Source: Kocuria tytonis
GTDB lineage: Bacteria > Actinomycetota > Actinomycetes > Actinomycetales > Micrococcaceae
Direction of reading: 5' to 3'
Assembly: GCF_003226895.2 (NCBI RefSeq)
Contig: NZ_PNJG02000002.1
Location: 620,001-684,000, forward strand
DNA: 64,000 bases
The first letter of the stretch is position 1, and the number at the start of each line of letters is the position of its first letter. The notes below the pieces were generated by a model, which searched no databases, was not told where the DNA came from, and saw only the letters and a program-made list of their open reading frames with translations. Made by a program: the position numbers and the translations under genes. Of this stretch, positions 16,097 to 25,190 are shown one piece after another.

Positions 16097-16374
16097 TGGT
16101 GCTGGTAGACGGGATTTTTCTGCATCGCCCTGATCTGCGCGATGAGTGGGATGGTTCCGTGTGGGTTGATGTTCCGTTCAGCGTCTCGGTGCCGAGAGGA
16201 AACGCGCGTTTTCCCGGCGAACACGACCCAGATCCGGAGGCCGAAGAACATTATCGCTACGTGAGTGGCCAGCGGGTCTATTTGGCGGAGGTTTCTCCCC
16301 GGGAGGTTGCGACGTGGGTTCTCGACAATGCGAGCCTTGACCGCCCCAGACTTTCCTGGGGAACCATGGGCTGA
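16096..16374 (+). pseudogene. Uridine kinase-like protein, 3' fragment
   Basis: About 92 codons read LVLVDGIFLHRPDLRDEWD, then VPFSVSVPR, a DPDPEAEEHYRYVSGQRVYL segment and VLDNASL. This is the C-terminal third of actinobacterial uridine-kinase-like P-loop phosphotransferases (DGIFLHRPEL and RRYVEGQRLYL motifs). The P-loop and start are missing, and the frame begins at the end of an IS3 terminal repeat. A likely N-terminal stub lies at 9392-9432. It is non-functional as it stands. Confidence 0.8.
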
Positions 16375-16433
16375 TGTTGATGCCCTGCTGAAAATTGGAG
16401 TGCTGGAGAGGTTCTGGGTGCAATAATTCGCCC

Positions 16434-16922
16434 ATGAACCTTGACGCTCAACTCGATCGGATCGTTGCGGCGCGCGACCGCAGCAACATGCAACCCACCA
16501 TCGACGCGCTGGAGCCCCTCTACCAAGCGCATCCGGAGAACCCGCGTGTGCTGTACGAGATCGGGGGTGCCTACGACACGGACGGCCAGGAAGAAAAGGC
16601 GGCCAACTTCTACGAGCGGGCTCTCGCCCACGGACTCAGTGGTGACCTCTTACGCCGTTGCTACCTGCAGTACGGTTCGACCTTGCGAAACATCGGCCGC
16701 GTGGAGGAGTCACTGGCCGTGTTCAGAACGGCCCGGCAGACCTTCCCTGATTCGCCCTCGCTGGCGACCTTCCAAGCCGTGACGATGCATGCGGCAGGCC
16801 GCCCCGACGATGCCATCGCGACCCTTCTCCAAGTGATCGCCGAGCACGTCACCACGGCGGACATTGACAGGTACAAACCAGCGATTCTCGGGAACGCAGC
16901 CTATATACGCGATCTCCAGTAG
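16434..16922 (+). CDS. Tetratricopeptide-repeat protein
   Basis: The 162-residue protein has about three TPR-like helix pairs (PRVLYEIGGAYDTDGQEEKA; LLRRCYLQYGSTLRNIGRVEES; SLATFQAVTMHAAGRPDDA). It resembles the short cytosolic tetratricopeptide proteins of Firmicutes and Actinobacteria, whose binding partners are mostly unknown. There is no signal peptide. The ATG at 16434 was chosen because the protein then starts on the first repeat. It stands alone just right of the IS island. Confidence 0.75.
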   Translation: MNLDAQLDRIVAARDRSNMQPTIDALEPLYQAHPENPRVLYEIGGAYDTDGQEEKAANFYERALAHGLSGDLLRRCYLQYGSTLRNIGRVEESLAVFRTARQTFPDSPSLATFQAVTMHAAGRPDDAIATLLQVIAEHVTTADIDRYKPAILGNAAYIRDLQ

Positions 16923-17204
16923 AAGCTCACGCTTCGGCACTTGCGCACCTTTGGCTGGCAGTGACTGCGACCGTGATAGCACTGCACGCGACACAGTTCC
17001 TATGAGCGCCAACTGTCGTTGCAGAAGCTCGCGGTCCCCTGAGACAGTAGTAACCGAGGGATGCCAGAAGACGGAGCTCGTGATGAGCCCAACCTATCTA
17101 CCTACCCCCCCCGATGGGGGCGGTGGCTTGTCCACGCCCTCTCGTACCCCGCTATGGGAAGAACTCCAGAGCGCTTCAGGACGGCGCGGCACTAATATCG
17201 ACGC
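16923..17204. other. Intergenic stretch with poly-C/poly-G hairpin
   Basis: No gene was found. A run of eight C (17105-17112) followed after 3 nt by five G (17116-17120) could fold tightly and is prone to sequencing error. Confidence 0.3.
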
Positions 17205-17789
17205 ATGGACTCGATGACGAATGTGCTCAGCGATTCGGTTATGCAGATGCGGTCGCTTCTGGGCGCCGTTGCAGACATATCATGGGCGGCACCCGCCGGC
17301 GACGTGGAGTGGTCCTGCCGTGACACGGCGGCGCACGTGGCAGACGATCTGTTCTCCTACGCGTCCCAGATGATCGCCGAACCCCAGGACAACTATCTGC
17401 CCATTGACGCCGTGATCGATCCGAACGCAACTAACCGCCAGATTCTTGACGCAATCGCCATGTGCGGCCGAATGCTTGAGCTGGCCGTCGAGAACGCCCG
17501 GCCCGAGGCCACGGGCTGGCACCCCTATGGAGTGTCGGACGGCTCCGGGTTCGCTGCAATGGGTGCCGTCGAGGTCCTTGTCCACACCTATGACATGGCC
17601 TGTGGCCTGCGTCTGGAATGGAAGCCACCCGCGACCTTGTGCACGCCACTACTGGATCGGCTCTTCCCCAACTCACCCACCGGTGATCCCACTGCCGTGC
17701 TTCTTTACAGCTGCGGTCGAGCACCCCTGGGCGAATGCCCTCGGTTAGACGCGTGGTCGTGGGACGCCACTGTCCCTATCACGCACTGA
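17205..17789 (+). CDS. DinB-fold / mycothiol-dependent maleylpyruvate-isomerase-like protein
   Basis: The 194-residue protein has the MDMPI N-terminal helical bundle. There is an early Trp-containing helix (WSCRDTAAHVADDL) with the usual metal-linked His, and a late helix with His-x3-Asp in VEVLVHTYDMACGL. Actinobacterial members of this fold use mycothiol as cofactor or thiol partner; many have no known substrate. No pathway neighbours help here. Confidence 0.7.
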   Translation: MDSMTNVLSDSVMQMRSLLGAVADISWAAPAGDVEWSCRDTAAHVADDLFSYASQMIAEPQDNYLPIDAVIDPNATNRQILDAIAMCGRMLELAVENARPEATGWHPYGVSDGSGFAAMGAVEVLVHTYDMACGLRLEWKPPATLCTPLLDRLFPNSPTGDPTAVLLYSCGRAPLGECPRLDAWSWDATVPITH

Positions 17790-17955
17790 CTTCTTGCGTT
17801 CGTTGGGTGCTGTGGCTTCTTTCAGTTGTCACCGGCCGTGGAACACGGGCGGGCGTGAGCCCACCGCGCCAGTCCCACCCGTCCCGCGACATGCTGGCGC
17901 GAAGACAGTGTGACTCGGGTGGTGCGCCGCGTACGCACAGCATCAAGAGGTTGGC

Positions 17956-18633
17956 TCAGGCGTCCGACTCCACGGTGAGCTGCTCCGGGCGGTGCAGCGC
18001 GTCCACCACGTCCGCGTACCGCCGCCGCTTATTCGCGGCCAGGACGGAGCCGCGGAGCGGGCTCAGCTCACCGGCCCGGCGCACGGCGTGGGCCAGCAGA
18101 TCCGCGCCGGGAACGGCGTCGTCGACAATTCCTGCCGCGGCGGCCGCGGGGGCGTCGTAGCGCTGGGACAGGATCATCGCACGGTGGACCTCGCGCGGCG
18201 CGAGGCGTGCGGAGACCAGGGCGGTTAGCCCGGAGGTGAACGGGACCCCGATGGAGGTCTCCGGGAGGCACAGGAACCCGCGCTCCGACCGGGCGCAGCG
18301 CTCGTCGCACGCCAGGGCCAGCAGCAGCCCACCGCCGTAGCAGTGGCCGTTGGCCGCGCAGACGGTGGGGACCTCCAGGACCAGGAGACGGGCGAGGAGC
18401 CCCTGGAACGCCTTGCCGTATCCGGGCTCGACGAACAGATCCGGCACGAGACCGTTCGAGAAGAACTTGCCCTGCGCCGTGATCACCAGCGCGAGATCCC
18501 CCGGTGTGGACTCCACCTGCGTGAGCGCGGCGTCGATGGCCTGGATCCGCTCGTGGGTGAAGCGGTGGTCGCCCTCGGGCGAGTCACTGATGTCGAGGAC
18601 GAAGACATTTTCCTGGCGGGTCAGCTGAGTCAT
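17956..18633 (-). CDS. Enoyl-CoA hydratase/isomerase family protein
   Basis: The 225-residue crotonase-fold protein has the oxyanion-hole strand GKFFSNGLVPD and the second element NGHCYGGGLLLALACDERCA followed by CLPETSIGVPF. The family's usual second catalytic Glu in the GLPE/GIP loop is retained as the Glu of LPETSIG. The short length and the NGLVPD loop are closest to delta3,delta2-enoyl-CoA isomerases of plants and actinobacteria. The start at 18633 (MTQLTRQ) was preferred to an upstream in-frame ATG, which would add 35 non-family residues. Confidence 0.8.
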   Translation of the reverse strand: MTQLTRQENVFVLDISDSPEGDHRFTHERIQAIDAALTQVESTPGDLALVITAQGKFFSNGLVPDLFVEPGYGKAFQGLLARLLVLEVPTVCAANGHCYGGGLLLALACDERCARSERGFLCLPETSIGVPFTSGLTALVSARLAPREVHRAMILSQRYDAPAAAAAGIVDDAVPGADLLAHAVRRAGELSPLRGSVLAANKRRRYADVVDALHRPEQLTVESDA

Positions 18634-18758
18634 CTCGTCAGCATCGCACACGCCCGCGCATGGACGCGGCTGGACAACCAGCGCCGGGGCCGCACCGGGA
18701 ACAGCGGTGCGCACCATCCATCTAGACTCGCCCCACACCCACGACGAACGGAGCCCTC

Positions 18759-20183
18759 ATGACCACCGCGAACCAAAGCACCCCGGAAACCGGCACGAGC
18801 GCGGAGGACGTCGCGGACGTCGTCGTGATCGGCGGCGGGCCCACGGGGGAGAACGTGGCGCAGTACGCCCACGAGGGCGGGCTCTCCGCCGTCATCGTGG
18901 AGGAGGCCCTCATGGGTGGGGACTGCTCCTACTACGCGTGCATGCCCAGCAAGGCCCTGCTGCGCCCCGTGGAGGTGGCGCGCACCGCCGCGCACCTGGA
19001 CGGCGTGGACTCCCCGGCCGTCCGGGTGCGGGAGCTGCTCGCGCGCCGGGACGCGTGGGTCTCCCACTACGACGACGCCGGGCAGGTCCGCTGGGCACAG
19101 GACGCCGGTCTGCGCGTGGTGCGCGGGCACGGTGAGATCACGGGGCCGCGCACCGTCCGGGTCACCGGGCCGGACGGCGAACGGACGCTCACGGCCCGGC
19201 GCGCGGTGGTCGTGGCCACCGGCTCCACCGGGGTGGTCCCGCCCGCCCTGGAGGGTCTGCACGCGTGGAGCTCCAAGGACGCCACCGGGGTCGTGGAGGT
19301 CCCGCCGCGCCTGGCGATCGTGGGCGGCGGCGTGGTGGCCGTGGAGGCCGCCACCTGGCTGGCCGCGCTCGGCTCCTCCGTCACGCTGCTCGTGCGCGGC
19401 GACGCGCTGCTCGCGAAGAACGAACCGTTCGTGGGGGAGCTCGTCCGCGCGGGCCTGGAGGACGCCGGGGTGGACGTGCGGCTGAACACGACTGTGGAGA
19501 CCGCTCACCGCGAGGACGCACGGGACACCGGTCTCGGCCGGATCCACGGCGGCACGGTCCGGCTGCGCACCACGGGCGATCCGCTGGAGGTGGACGAGGT
19601 GCTCGTGGCCACCGGCCGCACACCGCGCCTCACCGACCTGGGGCTGGAGTCCGTGGGGGTCACCCCGGAGGACGCCCGCGCCGGGCGGCTGCCGGACTGG
19701 CTGCACCTGATCGGGGACGCCGCCGGCACCGCCCTGCTCACCCACTGGGGCAAGTACGAGGCCCGAGTGCTCGGCTCCCGGCTCGCCGGACGGCACGAGA
19801 CCGCCCCGGACGGTCCCGTTCCCGTGCCGCAGGCCGTGTTCACCGATCCCCCGGTCGGTGCCGTGGGCATGACCGGGGCCGAAGCGCGGGAGGCGGGGCA
19901 CGGCGTCGTCGTCGCGGAGGCCCCGATCACCGGTGCCGCGGGTGCCGCCCTGCTGCGGGACGACGCCGCCGGGCGCGCCACACTGGTGGTGGACGAGGAC
20001 TCGGGGTGCCTCCTGGGTGCCACGTTCGTGGGACCGGAGGCCACCGAACTGGTGCATGGGGCGACGATCGCGATCGTGGGGCGGGTGCCCGTGAAGCTGC
20101 TGCGCCACGCCGTGCCCAGCTATCCCACGGTCTCCGAGATCTGGCTGCGGCTGCTCGAGAGCCTCCCCGCCGCCCTGCGCTGA
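18759..20183 (+). CDS. Dihydrolipoamide dehydrogenase-like flavoprotein disulfide reductase
   Basis: The 474-residue class I pyridine nucleotide-disulfide oxidoreductase has FAD site VIGGGPTGENVA, a redox disulfide Cys56-Cys61 (GGDCSYYACMPSK), NAD(P) site IVGGGVVAVEAA and FAD strand LHLIGDAAG. In Lpd the C-terminal catalytic dyad is HxHPTxxE. Here the segment reads HAVPSYPTVSE, with Tyr where the base His normally stands. Lpd activity is therefore doubtful, and a different electron acceptor is more likely. It is divergent from the hydratase and has no dehydrogenase-complex neighbours. Confidence 0.82.
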   Translation: MTTANQSTPETGTSAEDVADVVVIGGGPTGENVAQYAHEGGLSAVIVEEALMGGDCSYYACMPSKALLRPVEVARTAAHLDGVDSPAVRVRELLARRDAWVSHYDDAGQVRWAQDAGLRVVRGHGEITGPRTVRVTGPDGERTLTARRAVVVATGSTGVVPPALEGLHAWSSKDATGVVEVPPRLAIVGGGVVAVEAATWLAALGSSVTLLVRGDALLAKNEPFVGELVRAGLEDAGVDVRLNTTVETAHREDARDTGLGRIHGGTVRLRTTGDPLEVDEVLVATGRTPRLTDLGLESVGVTPEDARAGRLPDWLHLIGDAAGTALLTHWGKYEARVLGSRLAGRHETAPDGPVPVPQAVFTDPPVGAVGMTGAEAREAGHGVVVAEAPITGAAGAALLRDDAAGRATLVVDEDSGCLLGATFVGPEATELVHGATIAIVGRVPVKLLRHAVPSYPTVSEIWLRLLESLPAALR

Positions 20184-20234
20184 TCCCCCGGCACTGCATC
20201 GCCTCGTGCACACGGCACGCGCGGCAGCGGCGCC

Positions 20235-20327
20235 GTGATCCTGCGCCACTGTCTGCTGTCCTACGTGTTCAGCACGGTCATCCTGGCGGCCACGGTGAAC
20301 GTGGTGCTCGGTGTGCTGCCAGGATGA
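20235..20327 (+). pseudogene. Possible C-terminal remnant of a DUF1345 membrane protein
   Basis: The short frame reads LRHCLLSYVFSTVILAATVN and ends VVLGVLPG before a stop. It resembles the last transmembrane helix of DUF1345 proteins (HxLxSYxFxTVILALxVN). No upstream part is present. The call rests on about 25 residues. Confidence 0.3.
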
Positions 20328-20392
20328 CCGTGCCTGCTCCTCTCCCCGCGCGGAGCGCCCCGCCACGACGGACGACGGGTGGTGTGGGGGCC

Positions 20393-21136
20393 CTATGAGC
20401 CGGAGCGGACGGATTTCAGGATCGCGTCCACGGTTCCGGCATCGTCCGTCTGATTGATCTCGTTGACCAGCTCGACACCCTTGGCCTGGGACAGGGGGCG
20501 GTTCCCCTCGTTGACGGGTCCGTAGTAGAACTCCGCCCACAGGTCCGCGCGTCCCTTGCCGCTCTTGAGGTGCACGATGCCCTTGTCGTCGGACTCCGTG
20601 AGTCCCCACAGCACGGCGTCCTCGCGGTCCTTGCGCTGCGGGGCCGCCACATAGGTGGAGTACGTGAACACCTTGGTGTTCAGCTGTTTCCCCAGCTCCG
20701 TCTCGTGCCCGATCAGGGGGTGCGTGGGGCGGGTGAACCAGCCGCCCTTGGGCGGGCGGGCCTTGGTGGAGGCCACCGTGCCCGTGACCTTCCCGTCCGG
20801 GCTGGTGAGTTCCAGGTAGCCCCGGTTCTGCTGAGCCGTCCAGTTCTCGGGGTACTTCACCGTGAACAGCTTGTCCGGGTCCGTGTAGGTCTTCGTGAGC
20901 TCATAGACGTCCGCGGTGTTCGCCTCGGCGGGTGTGACACCGTCGGCCAGTTCCGCGGGATCGGACGACGTCGCACCGGTCGCCGGGGCGCTTCCCTGCG
21001 CAGCGCCGTCGGCGCTCGCGGCCGCGCCACCCCTGTCGGGACCGGAGGAGGGACCGCCGGCGCATCCGCTGATCGCGACCGTGCCGATCAGTGCGGCCGC
21101 GGCCAGCCGGATCCGAGGTGTCATTTGCTTCGCCAT
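20393..21136 (-). CDS. Secreted lipoprotein, unknown function
   Basis: From the ATG at 21136 the protein has 247 residues: a signal peptide (basic MTPRIR, then hydrophobic LAAAALIGTVA) and a lipobox ISGC. An Ala/Gly/Ser-rich tether of about 60 residues follows, then a globular domain starting TDPDKLFTVKYPENW. That start resembles the PsbP/DUF-type lipoprotein fold found in LpqN-like proteins. It is probably anchored to the outer face of the membrane. A downstream ATG at 21124 is an alternative start. Confidence 0.7.
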   Translation of the reverse strand: MAKQMTPRIRLAAAALIGTVAISGCAGGPSSGPDRGGAAASADGAAQGSAPATGATSSDPAELADGVTPAEANTADVYELTKTYTDPDKLFTVKYPENWTAQQNRGYLELTSPDGKVTGTVASTKARPPKGGWFTRPTHPLIGHETELGKQLNTKVFTYSTYVAAPQRKDREDAVLWGLTESDDKGIVHLKSGKGRADLWAEFYYGPVNEGNRPLSQAKGVELVNEINQTDDAGTVDAILKSVRSGS

Positions 21137-21372
21137 AGCAAACAGGTTCGCAAGATCACCGACGGCGTGCAAGACCTCGCCCGCCCTGTGACCGAGTCGT
21201 GATTTTGAAAACGCATACACAGCCCGTCAACACGGTGGAAGTTCGCCTCTGACCTGCGGTGATGACATCGGGTGGACATGAGTGATCTTTGGGGGACAGG
21301 TGCTCGGCCCGGGGCGCGGCGGCGCACGCGACGGGCCACCGGGGCGGGGTGTCCTCGAACCCCGGACACGCA

Positions 21373-21408
21373 GACGCCCGGCCGGAGGGGCATCCGGCCG
21401 GGCGTGCG
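21373..21408 (-). terminator. Strong terminator after the acidic protein gene
   Basis: A 12-bp perfect stem (21375-21386 with 21393-21404) and a 6-nt loop lie 13 bp past the stop of the minus-strand gene at 21421. It resembles other stem-only terminators in this window. Confidence 0.75.
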
Positions 21409-21420
21409 TCGTGGGTGCGC

Positions 21421-22254
21421 TCAGGCCCCGGGAACGTCCTTGGGGGTGAGGTAGCGTTCGCCGTCCTCCGTGGTCCCGAGGTCGAAGTCCCGCTCCTGCT
21501 CCTGGACGCGTTCCTCCACCATGCGCGAGTGGCGCACGGGTTCCACGGCGGGAATGCTCTCCGGGTTCTCGTACTGGACCGTGCTGTTGCCGTCATCGGT
21601 GTCCCGGTCCTGGCGGGTGGTGTCCCGGTCGGAGGCCTGCGCATCGGCGGTGGTGCGGTCCACCGTCTCCCGGCGGGTCACGTGGCGGTCATCGGTGTCC
21701 CGATCCAGGTCCGAGAGGTTCCGGTTCACCATGTCCCGGTCCGACGTATGCTCGCGCACGTCACCCCCGCCCGCGACACCCTCGTGCGCGGAACGGTTCT
21801 CGTGGTCCGGGAAGTTCTCCGGATTGTCCGACACGTTCGGGTTCGCGTCCCCGGGACGGGGCTGGAACTTGCGGGTTCCGGCCAGCGCCTCCGAGTCCAC
21901 CTCGCGCGCGCTCGCGGCATCCACGGCGTCGTCGTCCACCACGGGGACACCGGTTTCCCGGATGGCCTTGGGCGGCTTGCCGCCGGTCTCGCCGCGGTCG
22001 TCACGGACTGCACCCCGGGTCGCGGAGGCGGCGGTGGCGCCGTCGGCGTCGCGAACGGTTCCCGCCCGGGGAGCGGATGCGGCGCGGCGGGATGTGCCCG
22101 GTTGGTCGGGGTCCCCGTCCGTGGCGCCCTCGTCCGGCTGGGTGTCACGGCCGGCGCGGGAGTCGTCCTGGCCCTTCATGGTGGTGGGCTGGTCCGGGTC
22201 GTCGATCTGACCGGCGGACGCGATGGGATCCGTGTTCTCGGGCTGCTGGGTCAT
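21421..22254 (-). CDS. Acidic, low-complexity hydrophilic protein
   Basis: The 277-residue protein is dominated by Asp, Arg, Thr, Glu and Gly. Repeated RDTDDR / DRDTTRQDRDTDD patterns appear around residues 185-235, and there is no transmembrane segment or signal. It looks intrinsically disordered. The C-terminus (VEERVQEQERDFDLGTTEDGERYLTPKD) is the most ordered part. The start MTQQPENTDP has a strong AGGAGG site. It resembles stress-associated hydrophilic proteins only in composition. No function is assigned. Confidence 0.6.
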   Translation of the reverse strand: MTQQPENTDPIASAGQIDDPDQPTTMKGQDDSRAGRDTQPDEGATDGDPDQPGTSRRAASAPRAGTVRDADGATAASATRGAVRDDRGETGGKPPKAIRETGVPVVDDDAVDAASAREVDSEALAGTRKFQPRPGDANPNVSDNPENFPDHENRSAHEGVAGGGDVREHTSDRDMVNRNLSDLDRDTDDRHVTRRETVDRTTADAQASDRDTTRQDRDTDDGNSTVQYENPESIPAVEPVRHSRMVEERVQEQERDFDLGTTEDGERYLTPKDVPGA

Positions 22255-22349
22255 GTCGTGCCTCCTGATGTCGTCGTGGCGCGGGCCACGTGGCGTGTGC
22301 TCCATCTTGGCACTGCGGCGGGCGGGGTGTCAGTACCCCCACGGGCGGT

Positions 22350-23165
22350 TCAGCTACCGGGTGACGTCTCCACCGGGCGGTCCGTGTGGGAGTACTGGGA
22401 CCAGCTGCCGGGGAACAGCCGCCCCACGCCCAGCCCGGCGTGCTCGGCCACCAGCAGGTTGTGGCACGCGGTCACCCCGGAACCGCAGTACGAGATCATG
22501 CGGCTCGCGTCCGTGACCCCGGCGGCCTCGAAACGCGCCCGCAGCTCCTCGACGGGCTGCAGCGTCCGGTCCTCCGCGAGGTGCTCCCGGCACGGGACGT
22601 TCACGGCGCCGGGGATGTGCCCCGAGCGCGGATCCACGGGATCCGGGGTGGTGCCGGCGTACCGGGCCCGGTCCCTCGCGTCCACGACCACGGGCCCGTG
22701 GGCGGCCTCGTCCATGGTGGCGAGCGCTTCCCGCGGCCACGGAACGGGGGTGAAGCGGACTTCCGGGAGCACGGTGCGCCGGCGTTCCAGATCCGCGGCG
22801 GGGACGGACCCGGGGCCGCCGTCCAGCAGTGCGGCGCGGTGGCCCGTGGTGCGCAGCATCCACACGAGACGCGCGGCCATCACGCCCCCGGCGTCGTCGT
22901 ACGCGACCACCGTGGTCTCGTCCCCGATGCCCGCGCGGGACATCGCGGCGGCGAAGTCCTCCGGTTCCGGCAGCGGGTGGCGCCCACCCTCGGGGGCGGC
23001 GGGTGCGGCCAGGGCGGTCTCCGTGTCCACGAACACCGCGCCCGGCAGGTGTCCCTGCAGGTACTCGGCCTCCGCGTTGCGCCCGTCCAGGTACATGCGG
23101 GCGTCCGCGAGCACCACCTCGTCGCGGTGCTCGGCCAGCCACTCGGGAGAGACGAAGGGGTCCAC
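22350..23165 (-). CDS. sseA: Thiosulfate / 3-mercaptopyruvate sulfurtransferase
   Basis: The 271-residue protein has tandem rhodanese domains: an inactive N-terminal one (residues 1-135) and a catalytic C-terminal one with persulfide Cys227 in the loop CGSGVTA. That loop is of the mercaptopyruvate-type CG(S/T)GVTA class. It transfers sulfane sulfur to cyanide or thiols in the cytosol. The GTG start at 23165 gives DPFVSPEWLAEH, the usual N-terminus. It is divergent from the DoxX-like gene. Confidence 0.85.
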   Translation of the reverse strand: MDPFVSPEWLAEHRDEVVLADARMYLDGRNAEAEYLQGHLPGAVFVDTETALAAPAAPEGGRHPLPEPEDFAAAMSRAGIGDETTVVAYDDAGGVMAARLVWMLRTTGHRAALLDGGPGSVPAADLERRRTVLPEVRFTPVPWPREALATMDEAAHGPVVVDARDRARYAGTTPDPVDPRSGHIPGAVNVPCREHLAEDRTLQPVEELRARFEAAGVTDASRMISYCGSGVTACHNLLVAEHAGLGVGRLFPGSWSQYSHTDRPVETSPGS

Positions 23166-23288
23166 GGGGCATCTCCTCGGTTCGACGACGCTGCTCGTTG
23201 CGTTCCAGGGTAGGTCCCCCGGGGCAGTGGGGGCCACGCCGTCGTCGTGCGTCCTGCGCCGACGCCTACCCACCGGTACCGTGAAGCC

Positions 23289-23681
23289 ATGACGACAAAA
23301 CCGATGACCGCCCGCCGCAAGGCCAACCGTTCCGCCGTGTTCTCCGGACTGGCCCTGACCGGCATGGGGGTGCTGCACCTGGTCCGCCCCGCGGGGTTCG
23401 ACAAGCTGGTTCCGGAGCAGCTGCCCGGGACCGCCCGGCAGTGGTCCGTGTACTCCGGGTACGTGGAACTGGCCACCGCCGCCCTGCTGCTGGTTCCGGC
23501 CACTCGCCGCGTCGGCGGTGCCGTGTCCGCCGCGCTGTTCGTGGGCGTGTGGCCCGGGAACTGGAAGATGGCGTGGGACTGGCGGCACGAGCCCGCGTCC
23601 AAGCAGGTCATCTCCCTGGGGCGGTTGCCGCTGCAGATCCCGATGATCGTCAGCGCGGTGAAGATCGCCCGCAACGCCTGA
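23289..23681 (+). CDS. DoxX-family membrane protein
   Basis: The 130-residue protein has about four hydrophobic helices. There is an N-terminal basic leader, then SGLALTGMGVLHLVRPAGFDKLVP (the DoxX FDxxVP motif), a GYVELATAALLLVPATRRVGG helix and ALFVGVWPGNWKMAWD. DoxX/SURF4-like proteins are linked to thiol or quinone redox at the membrane. It diverges from the sulfurtransferase gene, which may hint at sulfur chemistry, but that is inference. Confidence 0.75.
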   Translation: MTTKPMTARRKANRSAVFSGLALTGMGVLHLVRPAGFDKLVPEQLPGTARQWSVYSGYVELATAALLLVPATRRVGGAVSAALFVGVWPGNWKMAWDWRHEPASKQVISLGRLPLQIPMIVSAVKIARNA

Positions 23682-23823
23682 GAGCGGCGGGGCACCACGC
23701 GCTCGTCGGGCTGCATCCCTCCCGCGGCCGGGCGCGTGCCGCCCGTACCGGGGCCGCGAGTGCGTTCCCGTCGCCGCGACGCGGTCTCACGACCCGGCGG
23801 TGTCGGCGTCTAGGGTGGCACCC

Positions 23824-24621
23824 ATGCGCATCGCACTCGGTCAGCTGCTCAGCACCTACGACCCCGGGGAGAACCTGCGGGAGGTGGCGGACCTCGCACG
23901 CCGCGCGGGGGAGGACGGCGCGCAGCTGCTGGTGCTGCCCGAGGCCACGATGGTTGCGTTCGGGCGCAGCCTCAAGGGCGTGGCCGAGCCGCTGGACGGC
24001 CCGTGGGCCTCGGCCGTCTCCGAGCTCGCCCAGCAGCACTCGCTCGCGATCGTCGCGGGCATGTTCACACCGGGTGACGGCGACCGTGTGCGCAACACCG
24101 TGCTGATCGCCCTCCCGGACGGGACCGTGCGCGGCTACGACAAGATCCACCTCTACGACGCGTTCGGCTTCACGGAGTCCGACACCGTGGATCCGGGCGA
24201 GGAGCCCGTCACCTTCACCGTGGGGGACACCACCGTGGGCGTCGCCACCTGCTACGACATCCGCTTCCCCCGACTGTTCACCCGCCTGGCGCACGACGGC
24301 GCCACGGTCACCGTGGTCTGTGCGTCCTGGGGGGACGGACCGGGCAAGGCGGAGCAGTGGGAGCTGCTCGCCCGCGCCCGGGCACTGGACACCACCTCCT
24401 GGGTGGTGGCCGTGGGGCAGGCGAACCCCCTGGCCGCGGGGGAGGAGAACCCGGAGAAGGCGCCCCGCGGCGTCGGCCACAGCATCGTGGCGGCCCCGGA
24501 CGGATCCGTGGTGACGTCCCTCGGGGACGCCCCGGACTACGCCGTGGTGGGCCTGGACATGGAACTCGTGGAGCGCACCCGCACGGCCATCCCGGTGCTG
24601 CGCAACGCGCGTGAGCTGTAG
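23824..24621 (+). CDS. Carbon-nitrogen hydrolase (nitrilase superfamily, Nit2-like)
   Basis: This 265-residue amidase has the complete nitrilase triad Glu40 (LPEATMV), Lys107 (GYDKIHLYD) and Cys143 (ATCYDIRFP). The KIHLYDAFG and CYDIRFPRL segments are those of the omega-amidase/Nit2 and deaminated-glutathione amidase group. It probably hydrolyses alpha-ketoglutaramate-like or deaminated thiol amides. The ATG at 23824 starts exactly at the first beta strand. Confidence 0.85.
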   Translation: MRIALGQLLSTYDPGENLREVADLARRAGEDGAQLLVLPEATMVAFGRSLKGVAEPLDGPWASAVSELAQQHSLAIVAGMFTPGDGDRVRNTVLIALPDGTVRGYDKIHLYDAFGFTESDTVDPGEEPVTFTVGDTTVGVATCYDIRFPRLFTRLAHDGATVTVVCASWGDGPGKAEQWELLARARALDTTSWVVAVGQANPLAAGEENPEKAPRGVGHSIVAAPDGSVVTSLGDAPDYAVVGLDMELVERTRTAIPVLRNAREL

Positions 24622-24682
24622 GCCGCGGAAGGTCGTGGACGACGTGGGCCCCGATGGCGGCGCGCATGCGGAAAAGTCAGCC

Positions 24683-24997
24683 ATGAGTGATTTCGAGGCA
24701 AACCTCAGACGCGAAGTTGCGGAGCGCGGTGAGATGGACTGGGTCAGCATGGCCGAGCTGTGCGACATCGCCCGGTCCCTTGGTGCCGAAAACCCTCGAC
24801 AGGCGGCCGTCGACTTCGCCGTGGCCGGAACGGACGAGGGCATTCTGGCCGTCGGGGAATACATCAACGGGAGATCGTTCGTGAGGTGGCCCGAACGCGG
24901 CGAATCCTTGCGTCACAAGATCCTGGCCGGACTGGCGAGCAGCCCCGCTGAGGACCCGCTGTGTGCGGAAATGTCCATCATGGTGGACCCGCTCTGA
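24683..24997 (+). CDS. Conserved small protein, function not recognised
   Basis: The 104-residue soluble protein (MSDFEANLRREVAERGEMDW...) has a helical N-terminus and an ISRQ-free, mixed C-terminal half. Its base composition is lower in GC than the neighbours. It starts at the ATG 24683, 61 bp after the amidase. No motif or family was recognised. Confidence 0.5.
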   Translation: MSDFEANLRREVAERGEMDWVSMAELCDIARSLGAENPRQAAVDFAVAGTDEGILAVGEYINGRSFVRWPERGESLRHKILAGLASSPAEDPLCAEMSIMVDPL

Positions 24998-25190
24998 GCA
25001 TCACTTGCTGATGGGGCTGCAGGTTCAGGAGAGAGAGGAAGACCCGAAGTCTGGCCGGATGGCCATGGGCACCACCGAGATCCGTCTCTAGGCTTGGGTG
25101 ACTCGGGACGGGGTTGTCCGGACGACTGGAAGACCCTCGTGCCGCGGCGAGCCACTCTCGCCGGCAACCTACGAACGAGGTGAATCCATC

